Source: Muribaculaceae bacterium (GTDB lineage Bacteria; Bacteroidota; Bacteroidia; Bacteroidales; Muribaculaceae). Taken from it: a stretch of 64,000 nucleotides of DNA. The stretch is from positions 34,873 through 98,872 of the forward strand of contig VSPM01000003.1 of assembly GCA_009775365.1 (NCBI GenBank), read 5' to 3'. The notes under the pieces were generated by a model. That model ran no database searches. It was not told the DNA's origin and saw only the letters and a program-made list of their open reading frames with translations. This document shows, piece by piece, positions 45,898 to 55,640 of this stretch (its first letter is position 1; every line of letters starts with the position of its first letter). Position numbers and translations under genes: made by a program.

Positions 45898-48800
45898 ATG
45901 AAAAAAGAGAACTTAACCATCATGTTTTTTTTTCTTGCCCTGTCCATGTCGGCGTCCGGCATGTCAGCCGCGTCTGTGGATGGCCATCCCTCGGGAGGCT
46001 CTGTCGGGAAAGCTGCTATGGCATTGAACACCCAGAAGTTGCCTGAGGATGTCTACGGGTCCGGGCTTTATGCCTATTCCCTCACTAATAATCTGTCGGA
46101 GATGGGTTTGTACAACATCTCTTTAAACGGGGATATTTCCTTTTTGTGGAAACCGGAAACTGACGACAGTTATCTCTTCAACGGCTGGCTCAACAATGGA
46201 CGCCTGTGTGGCATAAATACGTATATGGAAGATGATAAAGTCACGATTCTCAGATATGACGAACTTGATTTCGATTCCGGGAAGCTGCTTTCTTCTGTAG
46301 ACCTCGGCCCGGGCGACTGGCTGCCATATTTCCGTCAATGTACCTATATTCCTGACACAAACCGTATATTCGGCATCGGTCCCGATGAGAAGAACTGGAC
46401 GTGCGTGAAATATCTTGATATGGATGACCTTGACGCGCCGGCCACTATCGTGAAGAATATCAATTACACTCAATATTGCTACGGCATATGCTACAATCCG
46501 TATGACAAGAATGTATATGCCGTTACCGAATCGAAGAAAATTGTCATAGTAAATCAGGAGACAGGCGATTATGAGGAGCTTATGGACATCAATCTGCCGT
46601 CGATGAAGTCGAATTACGTTCATGGGTTCACTTATTTGCCTGTTGAGGATGAATTTCTCTTTGCAGCCTCTACGGGAGATTGGAATACGATTCTCTATCG
46701 TATAGACCTTAAATGCGGTCTTGTGAGAGAAGTGCTTCAGTTGCCGAATGCGGAGGCTATCACATTTTTTGTAAACACTAATCCGCGTGACGAGGAGGCT
46801 CCTTTGCGACCGGAGTTTGTGTCGCAGAATTTTTCAGGGGGTGATTTGTCCGGTTCGTTCAACTATACTTTGCCGACTGTTCTCGCAGGAGGCGACGAGG
46901 CCACAGGGACGCTGACATGGACTCTTCTTGTGGATGGCGTTGAGGCCGCCTCCGGAGAGGGCATGCCCGGAACAGAGGCCGTGGCTTCCGTGACAGTCGA
47001 ACAGGGAATGCATTTCCTGGAGATGTCAGCCGCTAACAACGGGCACAAAGGACCGTCTGACAAGATGTATGTGTATGTGGGCAACGACACTCCGAGAACA
47101 CCACAGAATGTTACGCTTACTGAAGGGAAGGTGACATGGGATGCTGTGTCTGAAGGTGTCAACGAAGGCTATCTGAATCTTGATGACCTGTTCTATGAGG
47201 TTTATATAAACGACGAGTATGTAGGTGAGACATCCGAGACAGAATTAACATTCTCTGTTTCTGCCGAAAGTCCTTATTCGAAGCATATCGCGGAGGTGAG
47301 AGCAATATGCGGAGACCTCGAATCGGAAAGCGGGGTGTCAAATCCTGCTCATTATGGAAGCCCGTTGAAACTTGACGCGATTTTCTCTCCGACAGTAGAG
47401 GAGGCGGCTTTGTTCCAAAATATATCGGCAGGAGGAACCGATGTGATGTGGGGATACAGTGACGGTGAGCAGGCGTTTGCCACAACTTCTCCATACAGCG
47501 ATATGTCGGAATGCCTTCTGGCCACCCCTCCGATAGCATTCTCAGACAAAGAGGCAATCTATTCCGTTAATTTTGACGCGAAGATTACAGACAATTGGGG
47601 AGCCAACCCACAGTTGTCGGTATATCTTATGAAATCATATTTAGAAGAAGAGGGATCACAAATTGTAATCTCGGATTTTGAGGCCCAGAAAAATGAATAC
47701 AAAAATTACGGAGAGGTCTTTTCGATTCCGGAGGAAGGCACATATTACATAGTTTTCAAATGCCGCAGCGCGAAGTTCGCTAACCCGGTGGCTGTGAAAA
47801 ATATTGCCATAACTCTTACTGATATTCCGGCAGACTCGCCTTCCGTATGTACAGACGTTACGGCAGAGTGCGCACCCGAAGGCAAACTTTCTGCCGAGGT
47901 GACACTGACTATGCCTGTCAAGGATTTGCTTGGAAGGGACATCCCCGCCGACACAGAGGTCACTGCCACTGTAAGATGTGGAGATAATTCCAATAGCGTG
48001 AGCGGCAAACCTGGTTCGGTTCAGAAAGTTGAGATTGCCACAGCTCAGGGCATGAATGAAATTATTGTTGAGTCTTCAATAGGAGACAAGACGGGTCAAA
48101 GCACTTCTGTGTCGGTGTTCACCGGCAAGGACCGTCCGGGAGCTCCAAGAAATCTGAAGGCTACAGTTGGCGCCGACAATCTTACTGTCACTCTTACCTG
48201 GGATGCCCCGGAGGAAGGCGCTGACGGGCATTACTTCAATGCGGAAAACTTGAACTACCGATTATATTACGAAATTGGATGGAGCACAATAGATATTGGC
48301 GAGGTCACTGACGGAAGTCAGGAATTTGTGTACACGTTCCCGGAATCGGATTATATGACACAATCCAATATCTATCTGGTGCCGTTGAATGAGGCAGGAG
48401 AAGGATTAAGCGCAAATACGCCTGTCGTAGTTGGCAAGCCATACACTTTGCCTATGAATGAGACATTTGAAAATGATCAGATGCAGTGTTATCCTGTTAC
48501 TCTCGAATATCCTTCAGTAGAATACAGGTATGCGATGTTGTATACTATTCCTCCTTATCAGCTACAGGAAATCTTTGACAAGTATGATCATTCTGCAATT
48601 GTGGCATTCCCCGGTGTTGACGGAGAATCATGTTCACGCATGGCGCTTCCCAAATTCTCTACTATGAGAGATAACAAAGAGGAGTCACAGACGGTGCTTG
48701 CATCATTTGAGATGTGGACAGGAGAGATGATTGCAGATGAAATCACTCTTCTCGGACAGTCTTACGATATGGATGAACCTGTGGAAATCGGCAAGGTGGA

Positions 48801-49170
48801 ACCCGGCACAGGCTGGACTACTGTAGATTTCTATCTGCCGCAGGAACTGATGGACAAAGAATGGGTCAAATTAATGTTTGACAGCAAATATGGAGTTACG
48901 CAGGAATACACATTGGTTTATACATATAAGATTGATTTCTCTACTCTCACTGAGGTTGACGGAATCAACTCTTCGGAGGCATCGGTTTATTCAAGAGGAA
49001 GTTATGTATACATCAACGGCCTTGAAGGAAACGACTATACAATCTGCGCATTGGATGGCAGAGTGGTTAAGTCCGGTGTAGTGTCAGATTCTGTTCTGGC
49101 TATAGGTCTTGAACCGGGTGTGTATGTAGTGCGTGCCGGCAGCGTGTCTGCCATGGTAGTGGTAAGATAA
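45898..49170 (+). CDS. Large secreted modular protein (Fn3-like, jelly-roll) with sorting-like tail
   Basis: A 1090-residue exported protein. The signal peptide (about 1-25, SASGMSAAS) is followed by a beta-propeller-like region (about 50-290: FGIGPDEKN, YCYGICYNPYDKNVYAVTE), then beta-sandwich modules with Fn3-like PGAPRNLKATV and PRTPQNVTLTEGKVTWD openings, two jelly-roll segments (for example FSDKEAIYSVNFDAKITDNW), and a C-terminal tail LDGRVVKSGVV...AMVVVR of the type A sorting kind. No catalytic motif is seen, so it is more likely a binding or adhesive surface protein. It closes the block between the HTCS repeats and is followed by a very long hairpin. Confidence 0.8.
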   Translation: MKKENLTIMFFFLALSMSASGMSAASVDGHPSGGSVGKAAMALNTQKLPEDVYGSGLYAYSLTNNLSEMGLYNISLNGDISFLWKPETDDSYLFNGWLNNGRLCGINTYMEDDKVTILRYDELDFDSGKLLSSVDLGPGDWLPYFRQCTYIPDTNRIFGIGPDEKNWTCVKYLDMDDLDAPATIVKNINYTQYCYGICYNPYDKNVYAVTESKKIVIVNQETGDYEELMDINLPSMKSNYVHGFTYLPVEDEFLFAASTGDWNTILYRIDLKCGLVREVLQLPNAEAITFFVNTNPRDEEAPLRPEFVSQNFSGGDLSGSFNYTLPTVLAGGDEATGTLTWTLLVDGVEAASGEGMPGTEAVASVTVEQGMHFLEMSAANNGHKGPSDKMYVYVGNDTPRTPQNVTLTEGKVTWDAVSEGVNEGYLNLDDLFYEVYINDEYVGETSETELTFSVSAESPYSKHIAEVRAICGDLESESGVSNPAHYGSPLKLDAIFSPTVEEAALFQNISAGGTDVMWGYSDGEQAFATTSPYSDMSECLLATPPIAFSDKEAIYSVNFDAKITDNWGANPQLSVYLMKSYLEEEGSQIVISDFEAQKNEYKNYGEVFSIPEEGTYYIVFKCRSAKFANPVAVKNIAITLTDIPADSPSVCTDVTAECAPEGKLSAEVTLTMPVKDLLGRDIPADTEVTATVRCGDNSNSVSGKPGSVQKVEIATAQGMNEIIVESSIGDKTGQSTSVSVFTGKDRPGAPRNLKATVGADNLTVTLTWDAPEEGADGHYFNAENLNYRLYYEIGWSTIDIGEVTDGSQEFVYTFPESDYMTQSNIYLVPLNEAGEGLSANTPVVVGKPYTLPMNETFENDQMQCYPVTLEYPSVEYRYAMLYTIPPYQLQEIFDKYDHSAIVAFPGVDGESCSRMALPKFSTMRDNKEESQTVLASFEMWTGEMIADEITLLGQSYDMDEPVEIGKVEPGTGWTTVDFYLPQELMDKEWVKLMFDSKYGVTQEYTLVYTYKIDFSTLTEVDGINSSEASVYSRGSYVYINGLEGNDYTICALDGRVVKSGVVSDSVLAIGLEPGVYVVRAGSVSAMVVVR

Positions 49171-49186
49171 TAAAAGTCAGGAATAT

Positions 49187-49249
49187 CCACCTGTCAATCA
49201 TAAAGAGGGCGTCTCCGTCGGGGACGCCCTCTTTATGATTGACAGGTGG
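49187..49249. terminator. Exceptionally long perfect hairpin
   Basis: Two 27-base arms (49187-49213 and 49223-49249) pair without mismatch; extended by G-T and G-C pairs the stem reaches about 30 bp with a 3-nt loop. Centre is gagggcgtctccgtcggggac. It sits 16 bp after the stop codon of the plus-strand gene and may end its transcript, but the length is far above that of common terminators. Confidence 0.75.
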
Positions 49250-49281
49250 ACGAAAGGAATTATTACCTGTTTTCGTCATGC

Positions 49282-49500
49282 TTCTCAATGCCCGTATTTT
49301 TGATTTTCAAAATTACTACTAATAATGTCGCCGGCGGGTCTTGTCTTGTTGAAACTGTCGGCGGCATTTGACAGCATGGAGTATCCGAATGTGAATTATA
49401 TGGTATAATTTGTTTCACATCCCTCATTTTCTTGATAAATCGAGGGGAGAACACCGAATTCTTCCTTGAAATATTTGCTGAAAACCTTTGGATTATTAAA
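49282..49500. repeat. Right copy of 220-bp direct repeat (includes HTCS 3' end)
   Basis: 219 bases matching 41485-41704; it spans the last 34-35 codons of the intact HTCS gene and 114 bp downstream. The differences lie mostly downstream of the stop and in wobble or conservative positions. Confidence 0.95.
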
Positions 49501-52500
49501 TCCTGTCTGATAGGCTATTTCAGAAATATTCAACTGGCTCTCACGCAAAAGCTGTGCGGCCCTCTTCAAACGAATCACTCTTATAAACTCAATCGGAGTT
49601 TTTCCCGTGATCTGTTTTATTTTCTTATATAAGCGGACACGGCTCATGCCGAGCTTGTCGCTGAGTTCTTCAACCGACAAGTCAGAGCGGTCTATGTTGT
49701 CTGACACATAATTCACGGCTTTCTCAATAAATTTCTCATCTAACGGCGTAATTTTTATCTCGTCAGGTTCCGGGTCGATCAACCCTCTATGCGTCTTGGA
49801 AGAGGTAAGTTCAACGAGTTTTTTCATTCTAAGCCAAAGCACATCAAGATTAAAGGGTTTCGTGATATAATCGTCAGCGCCCACTGTCAAGCTCTCTACC
49901 TTGGTGCCGAGATCATGTTTGGCGGTAAGAATTATAATCGGAATGCCGGAAGTTGACTTATCGGACTTCAATCGCTTGCATAACTCAATGCCATCCATGC
50001 GAGGCATCATGAGGTCGGCCACTATAATCGACGGCACAACTTCTTTTATCTTTTCAAGAGCCTCCACGCCGTCTGAGGCAGTAACTACATCAAAGCCTTC
50101 AGCTATGCCATCTTTTATCAGCTCAGTCATGTCGGGGTTGTCATCAACCACAAGCGCCACCGGACGATCTCCGGACGCTGCCGCCTCTTTATCAGATTCC
50201 TTATCTGTTTCATCACCCGGCTCGAGAAGCTCCGGCCCTACAGAAGAAGCCGCATTGAGTTTATCAGCCGTGTGGCGCATAGGGAAATCAATGATAAACA
50301 CGCTCCCTTTCTCCACATTATCAACCACTCTCACAGAGCCTTCATGAAGTCTCACATATTCGCTGACCATGCTCAGCCCTATGCCGCTCCCCATACCGGT
50401 ATGTGAGAAGCCATCGTCGTCCACCTGATAGAACCTCTCAAATATATGCGGCTTATCTTTGTCGGCCACGCCCTTTCCGGTATCGGCCACCTTTATCCGC
50501 AACATGCTATTATCCCCGTCTATACATTCCACCGTCACATCAACTCTTCCGCCTGACGGAGTGAATTTAAAGGCGTTGCCGAGAAGATTCATCAGGATTT
50601 TCTCCATTTTGTCGGCATCAAACGAGAGTTCAATTTTGTCGCGGTCTGAATAAAACGAAAGATTAATATTTTTCCTTTCCGACATATTCAGAAATGATGA
50701 ACACACGTTTTTTGCAAACGACACAATGTCTCCCTCCGCCGGATTGAGGCGAAGCTCTGCCATCTCTGTTTTTCTGAAGTCGAGCAGCTGGTTCACAAGC
50801 GTCAAGAGCCTCATCGCATTATTGCGCATAAGAGTGAGCCGCTTTGTCTGCTTCACATCGGTCGACTCTTTGAGCATAGCATCCAAAGGGGTCACAATCA
50901 AAGTGAGAGGTGTTCGCAAATCATGAGAAACATTAGTAAAGAATTTGAATTTCAACTGATTGATTTCTTCCTGTTTTCTCAATTCATCTTCATGACGCTT
51001 TTGCTCGAATCTCTTTCGCTCCTTGTTTTTCACTACTCTTGCCACAAAATAAACCACACACAGAACCATCAGCACATAAAACACATAAGCAACAGGAGTT
51101 GCCCAGAATGGCGGATGAACATATATTTTGAGTGAGGCCGCACTCTCGCTTTCATAGCCGTCGCCATTTATAGCCTTGACTAAAAGGGAGTAATGTCCGG
51201 GCGACAGATTAGTGTAGGTTACATGATTCACCCCTCGCGGCGCTGTGATCCAGGTGTCGTTGTATCCTTCGAGCTTATACTTAAAAACTGTTTTCTGCGG
51301 CAAAGCATAATTGTCGGTGGCAAAATAAACCGTAAACTCCTCCGGATTGTGATTAAACTGTAATTCAACTCCTTGATTGAGTCCTTTGTCCATCACAATC
51401 CTGCCGTCAACCTCTTCGCCAATCATTATCTTGTGGCTCGACATAGATATATCCGTGAACATCACCTTCGGACATGACGTGTTGAACTTCATGTCATAGG
51501 GCGAGAAACGGGTGATTCCGTAAAGTCCTCCTACAACAATATCGCCCGACAAGAGCTTGGCAAAAGAACGCTGATTAAATTCACAGTTCTGCACACCGTC
51601 AGCCTGGTCATACACAATAGGCGACACACCAAGTTCTCCGGAATGAGGGTCATATTTGACTTTGAGGTTTATAAGATAGGCACCTTCTGCCACCCACATC
51701 GAGCCCCCGTTATCTTCTATTATGCCAAGAATATAATACTGGCTCTTATCGTCGCGTAACTTTATGTCTTGAAGCGACTTCCTCTTCCTGTCGATAACTT
51801 TAAGACCGCTTCCCGTCGCTATCCATATAAGCCCTCTTGAATCCTCATAAATTTGCGTAAACACCCTGTGGCTCAGGTTGATTTCATCCGGCTCATTCAT
51901 ATGCGACTCAATTTTGCCGGTCTGCGGATCATATATTGAAAGTCCGTAGGAAGTGCCTATATATATTTTGCCGTCGCGCAGACATATCAAAGACAACACA
52001 TAATTATTTGACAGCCCGCTGTTGGCATCGTTATATTCAACAGTCTCTCCCGTGGCAGTGTCAATTTTATATAATCCTGCGCCAAGAGTTCCCACCCATA
52101 GATTCCCGTCTTTATCAAAAGTAAGACCCCATGCAAAATTATCGTCAAGACTGCTGTTAGTGACGATACGCGAAAACACCCCATCCTTATATTTCGTCAA
52201 TCCTTTGGAAAATGAGCCAATATAAAGTGTGCCGTCTTTAGAAGTGGCCATGGATGTTATGGTTGCCGGCAATGAGCCATGTCCCGATTCAGAAACCTTA
52301 TGGCAGGTATTGTCCACCGGATTCCATTTTAAAACGCCTGAACTGTCTGTGCCAACCCACATATTTTGACCATCAGCCGGCACCATACAGTTCACGTCTC
52401 CCAATTCAATCAATTCAAACTTATCAACACTCTCATTATAAGAAAACAGACCTTGCTTATAAGTTCCAATCCAAAGAGTGCCGTCTTTGTCTTCATTGAA

Positions 52501-53445
52501 ACAAATAATGGTGTTATTCCCTTTCAGTTCTCCTGATTCATCGTAGTCTTCTATCTCAAATCCATCCTTGGTTTTCAACATCTGTGCAAGCCCGCAGTGG
52601 TCGCGCGCAATCCACATACGCCCCTTGTGGTCTTGAAAAATATTTTTCACCACGCCAATCCGTTCTTTTGATGGCAGAGCATCTGCAAGCCAACGATTTG
52701 CCTTGCAGTCGTAAGCAGTAAGAATATCATTATGAAACACCCATATCCTTCCATCTTTATCGGCATACATCTCATAAAAATAATCGGAATCCGGCTCTAT
52801 CGACTTCACCATAGGATTATCTATTTGCATCTCTACCTTTAGAGTTTCTGGATTCACAAAAGTCAGTGAGCCATCGGTGGCAACACACGCAATGGAAGAA
52901 CCGGCGTTGTCTATGTCCGACACTCTTTTACCTTTAAGAATATCGCCGGAGGCGAGCACTCCCCTGTCTGCACCGTTTCTCAACACATACACTCCTTTGC
53001 CGCTGACAGCAATCCATATCGCATTCTCACCGGCACAGACATCTGTGACATCCCCTTCTATACCTTTCTCTTTAAGATACGGCACAAGATTATCTATAAG
53101 TTCGCCGGTGTCGGGATCATAAATCCGATATTTCCCTTCAGCATAAATCCACAGTCTTCCAGCCCCATCCTCTTGAATCTCGCCAACATAATTATTCAAA
53201 ACACTTGTGCCCTCCGGATGGTCTTCTCTATGCATCTTGACAGAATAGCCATCATATCTGCACAAGCCGGAAGACGTGCCTATCCAAAGAAATCCGCGTG
53301 AATCCTTATAAACCGAGTTTATTTTAGTGTTTGACAGACTTGTCAGCGTTTCCAGATGGCGCATATCCAAAGGTGACTCTTTCGACTTAATATGCAAGGG
53401 CAACTGAAATACAAGAACTATCAGAATAATCAATTTTAATCGCAT
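49396..53445 (-). CDS. Hybrid two-component system regulator (HTCS)
   Basis: A 1349-residue one-protein sensor/regulator. Signal peptide (1-20); periplasmic two-blade-type beta-propeller repeats (about 25-690, with WIGTSSGLCRYDG, WIGTYKQGL, WVGTDSSG); a Y_Y_Y domain (about 700-775); one membrane helix (about 785-808); HisKA with His841 (FFTNVSHDLRTPL); HATPase (about 945-1055, KILMNLLGNAFKFTP, GSGIGLSMV); receiver domain with Asp1144 (IIVADLMMPRMDG); and AraC-type HTH (about 1245-1340). It senses an oligosaccharide in the periplasm and activates nearby glycosidase genes. Divergent from the GH5 operon and upstream of the GH31 operon. Its 3' end is duplicated at 41.6 kb. Confidence 0.96.
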   Translation of the reverse strand: MRLKLIILIVLVFQLPLHIKSKESPLDMRHLETLTSLSNTKINSVYKDSRGFLWIGTSSGLCRYDGYSVKMHREDHPEGTSVLNNYVGEIQEDGAGRLWIYAEGKYRIYDPDTGELIDNLVPYLKEKGIEGDVTDVCAGENAIWIAVSGKGVYVLRNGADRGVLASGDILKGKRVSDIDNAGSSIACVATDGSLTFVNPETLKVEMQIDNPMVKSIEPDSDYFYEMYADKDGRIWVFHNDILTAYDCKANRWLADALPSKERIGVVKNIFQDHKGRMWIARDHCGLAQMLKTKDGFEIEDYDESGELKGNNTIICFNEDKDGTLWIGTYKQGLFSYNESVDKFELIELGDVNCMVPADGQNMWVGTDSSGVLKWNPVDNTCHKVSESGHGSLPATITSMATSKDGTLYIGSFSKGLTKYKDGVFSRIVTNSSLDDNFAWGLTFDKDGNLWVGTLGAGLYKIDTATGETVEYNDANSGLSNNYVLSLICLRDGKIYIGTSYGLSIYDPQTGKIESHMNEPDEINLSHRVFTQIYEDSRGLIWIATGSGLKVIDRKRKSLQDIKLRDDKSQYYILGIIEDNGGSMWVAEGAYLINLKVKYDPHSGELGVSPIVYDQADGVQNCEFNQRSFAKLLSGDIVVGGLYGITRFSPYDMKFNTSCPKVMFTDISMSSHKIMIGEEVDGRIVMDKGLNQGVELQFNHNPEEFTVYFATDNYALPQKTVFKYKLEGYNDTWITAPRGVNHVTYTNLSPGHYSLLVKAINGDGYESESAASLKIYVHPPFWATPVAYVFYVLMVLCVVYFVARVVKNKERKRFEQKRHEDELRKQEEINQLKFKFFTNVSHDLRTPLTLIVTPLDAMLKESTDVKQTKRLTLMRNNAMRLLTLVNQLLDFRKTEMAELRLNPAEGDIVSFAKNVCSSFLNMSERKNINLSFYSDRDKIELSFDADKMEKILMNLLGNAFKFTPSGGRVDVTVECIDGDNSMLRIKVADTGKGVADKDKPHIFERFYQVDDDGFSHTGMGSGIGLSMVSEYVRLHEGSVRVVDNVEKGSVFIIDFPMRHTADKLNAASSVGPELLEPGDETDKESDKEAAASGDRPVALVVDDNPDMTELIKDGIAEGFDVVTASDGVEALEKIKEVVPSIIVADLMMPRMDGIELCKRLKSDKSTSGIPIIILTAKHDLGTKVESLTVGADDYITKPFNLDVLWLRMKKLVELTSSKTHRGLIDPEPDEIKITPLDEKFIEKAVNYVSDNIDRSDLSVEELSDKLGMSRVRLYKKIKQITGKTPIEFIRVIRLKRAAQLLRESQLNISEIAYQTGFNNPKVFSKYFKEEFGVLPSIYQENEGCETNYTI

Positions 53446-53746
53446 AAGGTTAACATATTGTATTGCAAAATAAACGAATGTTGAGCAATCCTACAAATTT
53501 TATTCACACTTTTATCATCAACCAATTCTTAGTTAATTAACTACAAACGTCTTACAACAAAAAAATATACATTTGATACCCACATTGTTAACATTTCATA
53601 TCCCCCGCATGTCATTTTTAGCACCCTAAGAATGTACAATTTAATATCACTTATTCCTTTTAATTTTGTAATTTTGCAACTGCAAGCGAACGTGGTCGCT
53701 TTTTCTTGTCAACTCGATTGTTTACCTGTAACTATAATTCTTTTCA
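53446..53746. other. Divergent promoter region between HTCS and GH5 genes
   Basis: 301 bp of AT-rich DNA with no coding frame. It must hold the HTCS binding site and promoters for both directions. Two overlapping TAATTTTG boxes (53661-53668 and 53669-53676) face the GH5 gene. Confidence 0.7.
53661..53676 (+). promoter_or_regulatory. Tandem -7 boxes of the GH5-GH95-xylBA operon
   Basis: TAATTTTG appears twice in succession. Each matches TAnnTTTG; neither has a good TTTG 19-21 nt upstream, which fits an activator-dependent promoter. The leader would be about 65 nt. Confidence 0.55.
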
Positions 53747-55543
53747 ATGGAAAAAAACTTTATTGACCATTGCAAGACTCGGTTCTTTCGTTTATTCTGT
53801 TTTGTAACGATTTTCACAATGTTCGTCACAGCCACAGCTTGCGGCAACAAAGATGAACCCGGGAAAGGCGTCTCTGAAGAATTCAAATGCTCTGCCGAGA
53901 CATTGTACTTCCCCGTTGAGGGAGACAACATAATACTGACTGTCATATCTCCGGTAAAACCGGAAGTGACAATATCGGAATCTTGGGTTGCAGTTGGTTC
54001 TTTTGAGACAACCGGCACTCTGAACAATACATATAAAATAACTTTTACGGCTACTGAAAACCTCGGCGGCAACAAACGCTCGGCTATCGCCACTGTAAAA
54101 GCCGGCGCAAACTCTGCTGAAGTGAAACTTATACAGCACGCTAAACCGGTGCTTGAAGCAGACAAGGCATCTGTGGCAGAGGCAGAGAAACCATTTTCAG
54201 CCGAAGGAGGCAACGGAAACTTTGAACTGAAATATAACCTTGACTATGAGGTGGAGTCATCGGCCGATTGGATTTCAATCACAAAGACAAGAAACCCGCA
54301 GGTGGCCACTATAGCTTTCACCGTACAAAAGAATCAGACACCAATGTCGCGCAAAGGCTCAATCGTAGTGTCTGCGATCAACAACTCCGAAATTGGCACT
54401 CTTACCGTCACAATATCGCAGGAAGCCGGCGAGGGACGAAAGCCTGATGCTCCTCTTAACATGACTGCAAAACAGATTGCCGCCGACATTCACGCCGGCT
54501 GGAACATCGGGAACACTCTTGAAGCCATTTCAAACGGAAACCCATCAGAAACAGCATGGGGTAATCCTAAAGTGAACGAAGCATACATCAAGGGAATAAA
54601 AGCCGCAGGTTTCAATGCCGTGAGAATCCCTTGCGCATGGAACGGCTATATCATCGACAAAAACAACTATACCATCGACCCCATGTGGCTCAACCGCGTA
54701 GAGGAAGTGATTGGGTATTGCATCAATAACGGAATGTATGCAATCATAAATATCCACTGGGACGGAGGATGGCTTGAAGAGAATGTGAATGAAGCCGCCA
54801 AGCCCGCCGTGCTTCCCAAGCAGAAAGCGTTATGGACCCAGATTGCCGAACGTTTCAGTGCATTCAACGAGCGTCTTATGTTTGCCGGCACAAACGAGCC
54901 TTACCAAAGCCGCCAAAATGAATTCGGAGAGTCAGAAATGAGTGTGCTCCTCGAATACGAACAGGCATTCATCGATGCAGTCCGAGCCGCCGGCGGCAAC
55001 AACCTTGAAAGAACTCTTATCTTCCAAGGCCCCGCAACCAACATTGACTTGACCGAAAAATTAATGAAGTCAATCCCCACAGACATAGTGCCGGACCGCC
55101 TGATGGCTGAAATACATTACTATGACCCGTGGAACTTCTGCGGAATGGAGAAAGATGAGGACTGGGGCAAAATGCAATATTTCTGGGGGGAGCGTAACCA
55201 TATGTCAGGCTCCGACCGAAATTGCTCCCGGGGAGAAGAGGACTACATGAAGGGGCAGTTCGATAAAATGAAAGCACTTTTTGTTGACAGGGGCATTCCC
55301 GTTGTAATCGGCGAATATGGTGCAATTCTGCAGCGTAACCTTTCCGGCGCCGAGGCTGAATACTATCTCGCTTCACGCGCATATTTCGATAAATGCGTGT
55401 CGCAATTCGGGAAAGAAAGAGGGCTTGTCCCTTTCCTATGGGACACCGGCGAAATCATTGACCGATATTCAGGCAACATAAAAGTGCCGGAAATCGTTAA
55501 TGCTATAATGGATGGCTCAGAAGCCGGAAAATATCCGTTCTGA
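53747..55543 (+). CDS. BACON-BACON-GH5 endo-glucanase/xyloglucanase lipoprotein
   Basis: A 598-residue lipoprotein with lipobox Cys32 (VTATAC) followed by GNKDEP, which fits the K-D/E-D/E surface-export signal described for Bacteroidetes lipoproteins. Two BACON domains (about 45-135 and 140-228) precede a GH5 barrel of the subfamily 4 type with WNIGNTLEA, acid/base Glu384 (AGTNEPY) and nucleophile Glu523 (VIGEYGA). BACON-GH5_4 is the form of the surface endo-xyloglucanase of Bacteroides ovatus, though that enzyme has one BACON. It would cut the polymer at the cell surface. First gene of the operon with GH95, xylB and xylA. Confidence 0.93.
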   Translation: MEKNFIDHCKTRFFRLFCFVTIFTMFVTATACGNKDEPGKGVSEEFKCSAETLYFPVEGDNIILTVISPVKPEVTISESWVAVGSFETTGTLNNTYKITFTATENLGGNKRSAIATVKAGANSAEVKLIQHAKPVLEADKASVAEAEKPFSAEGGNGNFELKYNLDYEVESSADWISITKTRNPQVATIAFTVQKNQTPMSRKGSIVVSAINNSEIGTLTVTISQEAGEGRKPDAPLNMTAKQIAADIHAGWNIGNTLEAISNGNPSETAWGNPKVNEAYIKGIKAAGFNAVRIPCAWNGYIIDKNNYTIDPMWLNRVEEVIGYCINNGMYAIINIHWDGGWLEENVNEAAKPAVLPKQKALWTQIAERFSAFNERLMFAGTNEPYQSRQNEFGESEMSVLLEYEQAFIDAVRAAGGNNLERTLIFQGPATNIDLTEKLMKSIPTDIVPDRLMAEIHYYDPWNFCGMEKDEDWGKMQYFWGERNHMSGSDRNCSRGEEDYMKGQFDKMKALFVDRGIPVVIGEYGAILQRNLSGAEAEYYLASRAYFDKCVSQFGKERGLVPFLWDTGEIIDRYSGNIKVPEIVNAIMDGSEAGKYPF

Positions 55544-55576
55544 CATAATTTCTACAACCTGATATTTTTATTAATG

Positions 55577-55627
55577 CCGGAAGAGACCGGACTAACAATC
55601 GTAATAACAACTCCTGTTCTCTTCCGG
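55577..55627. repeat. 10-bp inverted repeat before the GH95 gene
   Basis: CCGGAAGAGA (55577-55586) and TCTCTTCCGG (55618-55627) are exact reverse complements with a 31-nt spacer, ending 13 bp before the ATG. It could fold in the mRNA and hide the translation start, or bind a dimeric protein. Confidence 0.5.
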
Positions 55628-55640
55628 ATTCGCATTCTTC

